64,000 bases of DNA from Nitrosomonas sp. Is79A3 (lineage in GTDB: Bacteria > Pseudomonadota > Gammaproteobacteria > Burkholderiales > Nitrosomonadaceae): positions 2,542,001 through 2,606,000 of the forward strand of contig NC_015731.1 of assembly GCF_000219585.1 (NCBI RefSeq), given 5' to 3'. The translations under genes and the position numbers were made by a program. Below the pieces are notes generated by a model that was given only the letters and a program-made list of their open reading frames with translations, was not told the origin of the DNA and made no database searches. Below, one piece after another: positions 58,902 to 64,000 of the stretch; within the stretch, counting starts at the first letter, position 1, and each line of letters begins with the position of its first letter.

Positions 58902-60620
58902 ATGGAACATAACATTGAACTGATTACTACGATTGCAGCAGGCTTTGGTCTGGCTTTAATCTTTGGCTTTATTGCGGAACGGCTTAAAACTCCGGCATTG
59001 GTAGGTTATCTGCTCGCTGGGATTGCTATTGGCCCCGCCACACCTGGGTTTGTCGCAGACATTGGCATTGCTTCTCAATTATCAGAAATCGGTATTATGT
59101 TATTGATGTTTGGGGTTGGATTGCATTTCTCACTGAATGATCTGCTTGCAGTAAAACGTATCGCTTTGCCAGGTGCAATCGTTCAAATGGTCGTTGCGAC
59201 CATTTTAGGCATGGTTCTGGCTGATTCCTGGGGCTGGAGTTTAGGTGCGGGCTTAGTTCTGGGTTTGTCATTATCTTGTGCCAGTACGGTTGTTTTGCTT
59301 AAAGCGCTTGAATCACGTGGTCTTCTGGAAACTATGAACGGTCAGATTGCCGTTGGCTGGCTGATTGTTGAAGACCTTGTCACCGTATTGATTCTTGTAC
59401 TTTTACCTTCGTTTGCCACCATGCTGGGAGGATCTAACGGAACTGAGAGTGCAACAAGCTCTCTATGGCTCACCGTCGGACATACATTGTTACTGGTTTC
59501 AGCTTTTATTGCGTTGATGCTGGTAGTCGGTCATCGTGTATTGCCTTGGTTGTTGTGGCAAGTCGCGCGCACGGGCTCGCGTGAATTATTTACTCTTTCT
59601 GTCGTCGCTTTCGCGATTTGCATTGCTTATGGTGCTGCAGCACTATTTAACGTGTCGTTTGCACTCGGTGCTTTCTTCGCTGGCATGGTCATGCGCGAAT
59701 CTGAGTTCAGTCATCGTGCCGCCGAGGAATCACTGCCATTACGCGATGCTTTTGCAGTGTTGTTTTTTGTTTCTGTCGGCATGCTGTTTGATCCCACCAT
59801 TCTAATCAATGAACCCATGCATGTTTTAGCTGTAGTAGCCATTATTATTGTTGGCAAATCTATGGCAGCCATGCTGCTGGTTCTAATGCTTCGTTATCCA
59901 CTCAATACAGCATTGACAGTGGCGGCAAGTTTAGGACAGATTGGAGAATTTTCTTTTATTCTTGCAGGATTGGGGCTATCGCTTGGATTGATGTCTAGTG
60001 AAGGAATGAGTCTGGTGCTTGCTGGCGCTCTAATCTCAATTGCTTTTAATCCGATTGCCTTTGCTGCAGTCGTGCCTATTAGAAATTGGATATTGAAATA
60101 CTCTGCCGTAGCACGCAAATATGAAAATCGCGATGATCCATTCGCTGAGCTACCCATGAGCACTGAACGTAAATTTCTTCAGGGACAGGTTGTTATCGTG
60201 GGTTATGGCCACGTCGGTCAGCGCATTGCAAATGCGCTGAATGAAAAGGATATCCCTTATATCATCGCCGAGCAAAATCGTGAACTGGTACAAGATCTTC
60301 GCAAACAAGGCAAAAACGCAGTATCCGGTGATGCTACGGAACCTTCAGTACTGATACAAGCGCATATCACGGATGCCGCCATGCTGGTCGTTGCAACATC
60401 CGACCCGTTGAATGTTCGCCAGATGATTGATACCGCACGCACATTGAATCCGTCCATTGAAATTGTATTGCGTACTCGTAGCGAGGATGAAACAAAATTA
60501 TTACGCAAAGACAAGATAGGTACTGTATTCTTTGGCGAGGAAGAGCTCGCCAAGAGCATGACCCATCACATATTGGATCGCTTCAATGCAAAATCTGAAT
60601 CTACCCATAAAGAAAGCTAA
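58902..60620 (+). CDS. YbaL/Kef-type cation:proton antiporter with RCK domain
   Basis: A 572-residue protein. Residues 1-390 form the CPA2 antiporter domain (AERLKTPALVGYLLAGIAIG; FGVGLHFSLNDL; GEFSFILAGLGLSLG). Residues 425-540 are a RCK/TrkA-N Rossmann domain (VVIVGYGHVGQRIANAL; AVSGDATEPSVL). This is the YbaL/KefB plan; the substrate is probably K+ or H+ exchange. It is transcribed after the membrane protein with a 55-bp gap. Confidence 0.9.
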   Translation: MEHNIELITTIAAGFGLALIFGFIAERLKTPALVGYLLAGIAIGPATPGFVADIGIASQLSEIGIMLLMFGVGLHFSLNDLLAVKRIALPGAIVQMVVATILGMVLADSWGWSLGAGLVLGLSLSCASTVVLLKALESRGLLETMNGQIAVGWLIVEDLVTVLILVLLPSFATMLGGSNGTESATSSLWLTVGHTLLLVSAFIALMLVVGHRVLPWLLWQVARTGSRELFTLSVVAFAICIAYGAAALFNVSFALGAFFAGMVMRESEFSHRAAEESLPLRDAFAVLFFVSVGMLFDPTILINEPMHVLAVVAIIIVGKSMAAMLLVLMLRYPLNTALTVAASLGQIGEFSFILAGLGLSLGLMSSEGMSLVLAGALISIAFNPIAFAAVVPIRNWILKYSAVARKYENRDDPFAELPMSTERKFLQGQVVIVGYGHVGQRIANALNEKDIPYIIAEQNRELVQDLRKQGKNAVSGDATEPSVLIQAHITDAAMLVVATSDPLNVRQMIDTARTLNPSIEIVLRTRSEDETKLLRKDKIGTVFFGEEELAKSMTHHILDRFNAKSESTHKES

Positions 60621-60685
60621 TCTGGCTTGTAAGCTTAAAACCACTTACCAATAAATAGTATGTAAATTTTCATGAGATTAACGCA

Positions 60686-60988
60686 ATGACTGAACAATTT
60701 TATGTGGGTATCGATCAGGATCAAAATGAAGGATTAACGCACCTGGGCCGCATCGTACGCGATGCTTGGGTGTTTGGCATTCTGCCAGAAACAGAGACTT
60801 GCGTAGGCTGGAGCGGCGCACAAATGCAATCGCTGTATGAAAAAGTTCACAGTGCCTGGGAGCCTTATGCGCATTTACCCAGCCGTCTGCCGGATGAATT
60901 ACGCGCCCGGCATAACCGGTTATACGAACAAGCTATTACGAGCGCCAAGGAAAAGGGTTGGGATGCCGAATTAAAGGATGATGATTAA
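60686..60988 (+). CDS. Conserved small hypothetical protein
   Basis: A 100-residue soluble protein (GLTHLGRIVRDAWVFGILPE; AGWSGAQMQSLYEKVHSAWE-like; LPDELRARHNRLYEQAI). It has no signal peptide and no recognised motif. It is 65 bp downstream of the antiporter and overlaps the opposite-strand gene tail-to-tail by 4 bp. The function is unknown. Confidence 0.7.
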   Translation: MTEQFYVGIDQDQNEGLTHLGRIVRDAWVFGILPETETCVGWSGAQMQSLYEKVHSAWEPYAHLPSRLPDELRARHNRLYEQAITSAKEKGWDAELKDDD

Positions 60989-61389
60989 TCTCTTGCTGGA
61001 AAATGGATAATCCGGGCTGGGCCGTCCAGCTTTGTTTTGTTAACCAGCGCCTGCAAGGCAGCCGGAAACTCCCTTTGCAGCCGTGACATGATGACTGACA
61101 AGTTCGCACGGTAATAAACGGCTTCGTAAGCAACCGGTTGATCCAGCGCATCCCGGGCTTGCGGCTTAAAATTCCGCCAGGCAATTTCAATCCAGCATTT
61201 ACGTTCCCCATCGATAAACACAAACTCTTCCTGATCAATAATCGCCATATACTGCATACTGCGAATGGGAACAAATAAATGTTTAGTAGGACAACGCGCT
61301 AGCAAGGTGATTGCCAGATTATAAGTACTCGCCGGCAAGTGACGGGCTTTCCGGCTGATTTCAGGATCTCGATAACAAGTAATTTCCAT
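60985..61389 (-). CDS. Conserved small hypothetical protein
   Basis: A 134-residue soluble protein (LPASTYNLAITLLARCPTKH; YMAIIDQEEFVFIDGERKCW; IEIAWRNF). No known motif was found. It converges on the preceding gene with a 4-bp overlap. It is probably transcribed on its own from upstream of 61389. The function is unknown. Confidence 0.7.
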   Translation of the reverse strand: MEITCYRDPEISRKARHLPASTYNLAITLLARCPTKHLFVPIRSMQYMAIIDQEEFVFIDGERKCWIEIAWRNFKPQARDALDQPVAYEAVYYRANLSVIMSRLQREFPAALQALVNKTKLDGPARIIHFPARD

Positions 61390-61593
61390 AGTGATCTAGT
61401 CGCGCATTCTAAAATTCCGGGGTGATGACCATTCTGCTTACCTCCAACAAATCAGCATAAAGGATGTCAATACTTGTGTTACCTTACCGCCGTTGCCGCA
61501 GGAACTCAAGAGGGCAAGAAAACAATTACCGTGGTCTTGTTGGAAAAATCAGAAACCAGTTTAATAATACGATATCCCTAAGAAATAAGAACC

Positions 61594-62871
61594 ATGTCAT
61601 TCAACAAAATTTTTAGTCACTTTTTCTCACGCCTAGGTCCTGGATTATTATATGCAGGCGCCGCTGTCGGCGTATCCCATTTGGTGCAATCCACGCAGGC
61701 GGGTGGAATGTTTGGGTTTGATCTGATTATTGCCATCATCATTATTCATTTGATCAAATACCCGTTCTTTGAATTTGGGCCGCGCTATACCGCAGCAACC
61801 GGACATAACATATTGCACGGCTACAAACGGTTGGGAAAATGGGCGATATGGATTTATCTGCTCATGTCCATAGCCACCATGTTCATCATTCAGGCGGCTA
61901 TTACCGTGGTCACTGCCGGTCTGGTCACTAATATTTTTGGGCTGGAAGGTCTTGGCGGACACGATCCGCAAATGGTTGCATTCATCATCAGCAGTGCGCT
62001 ACTGCTAATTTCTTTCACATTATTGGTGGGCGGTCACTACGTATTACTGGATAAGTTGATGAAAGTCATTATCCTGGTTCTCACGATCACTTCTGTCGCG
62101 GCTGTCATCATGCTGCTAATCGATAATCCAGGTCATCATGAATCCGCGACCGTGCATTTTTCATTTTATGATACAGCACACTTAGTATTCTTAGCGACAT
62201 TTCTTGGCTGGATGCCCGCACCGTTGGATCTTTCCGTATGGCATTCCATCTGGTCGGAAAGCAAAAACGAGAGTGACGGTAAGAAAACCAGCATGAAGGA
62301 AGCGTTGTTCGATTTCAGAGTGGGTTACATTGGCACTGCATTTTTAGCAGTCTGCTTTCTGTTACTCGGTGCACTTGTCATGTACGGCAGCGGTGAAACT
62401 TTTGCAGCCGGAGGCGCGGCATTCGCCGGTCAATTGATGAATATGTACGAACGCGCCTTGGGGGGATGGGCCTATCCGATTGTTGCCATTGCGGCACTGA
62501 CAACCATGTTTAGCACCACACTCACGGTACTGGACGGTTTCCCGCGCACGATTGGCATCGCGCTGGAGTTGCTATTTCCGCGACGTATCCAGCATCGTAA
62601 TAACGAAAAAACTTATTTAATCTGGTTACTCATCATCATTACCGGAACATTATTAATACTGTTCTTTTATATGACATCCATGCGCGAGATGGTAAAAATT
62701 GCCACCGTGATTGCTTTTGTAGCGGCGCCCATTCTGGCAATACTGAACATGCAGGCGATGTTTAACAAAAGCGTACCGGATGAACACCGCCCCGGAAAAC
62801 TCATGTTACTCTGGTGTTGGTTGGGAGTGGCTACATTGCTGGGATGTTCGATCAGCTATTTATTACTTTAA
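61594..62871 (+). CDS. NRAMP-family divalent metal transporter-like protein
   Basis: A 425-residue membrane protein with about eleven segments. The start LGPGLLYAGAAVGVSHLVQS matches the NRAMP first helix, but the metal-binding DPGN motif of classical NRAMPs is replaced by GAAVGVSH. This places it in a divergent branch, and the substrate may not be Mn or Fe. Other NRAMP-like features are KYPFFEFGPRYTAATG and the MxxxA-type sixth helix (TFLGWMPAPLDLSVW). It is an isolated gene upstream of the ABC exporter. Confidence 0.8.
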   Translation: MSFNKIFSHFFSRLGPGLLYAGAAVGVSHLVQSTQAGGMFGFDLIIAIIIIHLIKYPFFEFGPRYTAATGHNILHGYKRLGKWAIWIYLLMSIATMFIIQAAITVVTAGLVTNIFGLEGLGGHDPQMVAFIISSALLLISFTLLVGGHYVLLDKLMKVIILVLTITSVAAVIMLLIDNPGHHESATVHFSFYDTAHLVFLATFLGWMPAPLDLSVWHSIWSESKNESDGKKTSMKEALFDFRVGYIGTAFLAVCFLLLGALVMYGSGETFAAGGAAFAGQLMNMYERALGGWAYPIVAIAALTTMFSTTLTVLDGFPRTIGIALELLFPRRIQHRNNEKTYLIWLLIIITGTLLILFFYMTSMREMVKIATVIAFVAAPILAILNMQAMFNKSVPDEHRPGKLMLLWCWLGVATLLGCSISYLLL

Positions 62872-62894
62872 TTTGTAGCTCTTAATCAACCCTG

Positions 62895-64000
62895 ATGCGC
62901 CCCACACGTCTTGAGAAACCTGCAGCTACACGTAACAATTTGAAAACGATTGCCGCCCTGCTGCCCTATTTATGGGAATTCAAAGTCAGAGTTGTCCTGG
63001 CACTCAGTCTGTTGGTATTGGCCAAACTCGCCAATGTTTCGGTGCCATTAGTTTTAAAGGAAATTGTCGACGCTTTGGATCAACCACGCGCCATGCTGGT
63101 ACTACCGGTTTTTTTATTGGTTAGTTATGGCATCTTGCGTCTGTGCAGCACTTTATTTGGAGAGCTGCGTGACGCAATCTTCGCTAAAGTAACGCAACGA
63201 GCAATTCGCCGGGTTGCGAACAAAGTATTCATGCATTTGCACACACTGTCTTTGCGTTTCCACCTGGAACGCCAAACCGGCGGCGTTTCACGCGATATTG
63301 AGCGGGGCACGCGCGGCATTTCATTCCTGTTAAATTTTATGCTGTTTAATATCCTGCCCACCTTGCTTGAAATCAGCCTGGTGCTCGCCATATTAATCAG
63401 CAAGTACGACATCTGGTTTTCCATTATCATATTTTTGACCCTGCTGGCCTATATTGCACTGACGCTTATCGTTACCGAATGGCGCATGATTTTTCGCCGC
63501 ACCATGAACAACATGGATTCAAAAGCCAATACCCAGGCAATAGACAGCTTGCTAAATTACGAGACGGTAAAATATTTTGGCAACGAAGCCTGGGAAGCCC
63601 GCCGTTATGATGAGCATCTGCAATCATGGGAAAAGGCCGCTGTCCGCAACCAAACTTCACTGGCAACACTGAATGCCGGGCAAAGCGCCATCATCGCTGT
63701 GGGTGTCACGCTCTTAATGCTGCTGGCTGCGGATAAAGTCGTTGAAGGCAACATGACTTTAGGCGACCTGGTATTGATCAATGCTTTCATGTTGCAACTT
63801 TACATGCCATTGCATTTTCTGGGCTTTGTTTATCGTGAAATCAAGCATTCTCTGGCTGATATGGAACGCATGTTCACTTTATTAGATGAGAATAAGGAAA
63901 TCCAGGATAAACCGGATGCCCAAATACTCAATGCGCAAAACCCTGCCATCCGCTTTAGCCATGTCAACTTTAGTTACGAATCCAATCGGCAGATACTGTT
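62895..64000 (+). CDS. ATM1-type ABC exporter, membrane domain (3' end outside window)
   Basis: From ATG 62895 the frame is open to the window end (368 residues visible). It shows ABC exporter helices (VRVVLALSLLVLAKLANVSV), FHLERQTGGVSRDIERGTRG, and NYETVKYFGNEAWEARRYDE, the signature of the ATM1/HMT heavy-metal-type subfamily that exports glutathione-linked compounds. The window ends at the start of the nucleotide-binding domain (FSHVNFSYESNRQI). It is 23 bp after the NRAMP-like gene and may be in the same operon. Confidence 0.9.
   Translation, partial: MRPTRLEKPAATRNNLKTIAALLPYLWEFKVRVVLALSLLVLAKLANVSVPLVLKEIVDALDQPRAMLVLPVFLLVSYGILRLCSTLFGELRDAIFAKVTQRAIRRVANKVFMHLHTLSLRFHLERQTGGVSRDIERGTRGISFLLNFMLFNILPTLLEISLVLAILISKYDIWFSIIIFLTLLAYIALTLIVTEWRMIFRRTMNNMDSKANTQAIDSLLNYETVKYFGNEAWEARRYDEHLQSWEKAAVRNQTSLATLNAGQSAIIAVGVTLLMLLAADKVVEGNMTLGDLVLINAFMLQLYMPLHFLGFVYREIKHSLADMERMFTLLDENKEIQDKPDAQILNAQNPAIRFSHVNFSYESNRQIL

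Noticed and set aside
1..64000. tRNA, rRNA and CRISPR arrays
   Set aside because: No cloverleaf-like gene, rRNA segment or spaced repeat array was recognised on either strand; the integration site is a protein gene and not a tRNA.

Overview
The window is a Gram-negative, most likely betaproteobacterial chromosome segment that carries one complete-looking siphovirus-type prophage. The host genes (glutamate 5-kinase, glutamine-dependent NAD synthetase, a PEP-CTERM protein with a VPEP sorting tail, a YbaL/Kef-type antiporter, an NRAMP-like transporter and an ATM1-type ABC exporter) fit an ammonia-oxidiser-like betaproteobacterium such as Nitrosomonadaceae. That placement is inferred from gene flavour only; there is no rRNA in the window.

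Layout. (1) 1-3983: host genes proB (5' end outside the window), an HGSNAT/DUF1624-like membrane acyltransferase and nadE. (2) 4061-6740: a decayed locus on the minus strand. A zinc-ribbon plus PD-(D/E)XK-type gene is broken by a stop at codon 4 and two one-base deletions. Adding two bases restores exactly 764 codons. It is preceded by an internally deleted DUF2130 gene. (3) 6843-46707: the prophage, about 39.85 kb, bounded by a 15-bp direct repeat (GACTTCTGATCAGCG on the minus strand). It sits inside a host SPFH/band-7 gene: the 5' part is at 46693-47516 and the 3' part at 6755-6842. Joining them at the repeat gives 912 nt, a perfect 303-residue frame. (4) 46650-64000: host genes, including two surface or lipoprotein genes, an OmpA/AAA-ATPase pair, a PEP-CTERM protein, a deaminase, a MITE-like repeat and transporters. 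The last gene runs out of the window.

Prophage organisation. Leftward transcription starts at a Cro-type regulator (35026) and passes a CII-type regulator, a VapE-like primase-helicase with a striking CCATACC/GGTATGG inverted repeat cluster next to it, a Q-like antiterminator followed by two tandem terminators, HNH nuclease, terminase, portal, protease, HK97-type capsid, head-tail joining, tail tube, tail chaperones (with an A AAA AAC slippery site for a -1 frameshift), tape measure, tail fibres, a holin, nested Rz/Rz1 spanins and a beta-helix tailspike. No endolysin was recognised. Rightward genes are a short CI-type repressor followed by accessory genes (SNase, a DUF6414-like protein, small cysteine-bearing peptides, membrane proteins). 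A second rightward operon (38951-46593) holds DUF2303, a dNMP kinase, a ParB-like protein, an AntA/AntB antirepressor behind a C4-like antisense RNA, SSB, DUF4224 and the integrase.

Control logic. The leftward cro promoter and the promoter of the second rightward operon share the same architecture: TTGACA, a 17-bp spacer and TAAYAT, with the 11-mer AGTAATGCCTA placed at the same two positions. One repressor pair therefore probably switches both arms. The antirepressor/C4 module would be a second immunity layer.
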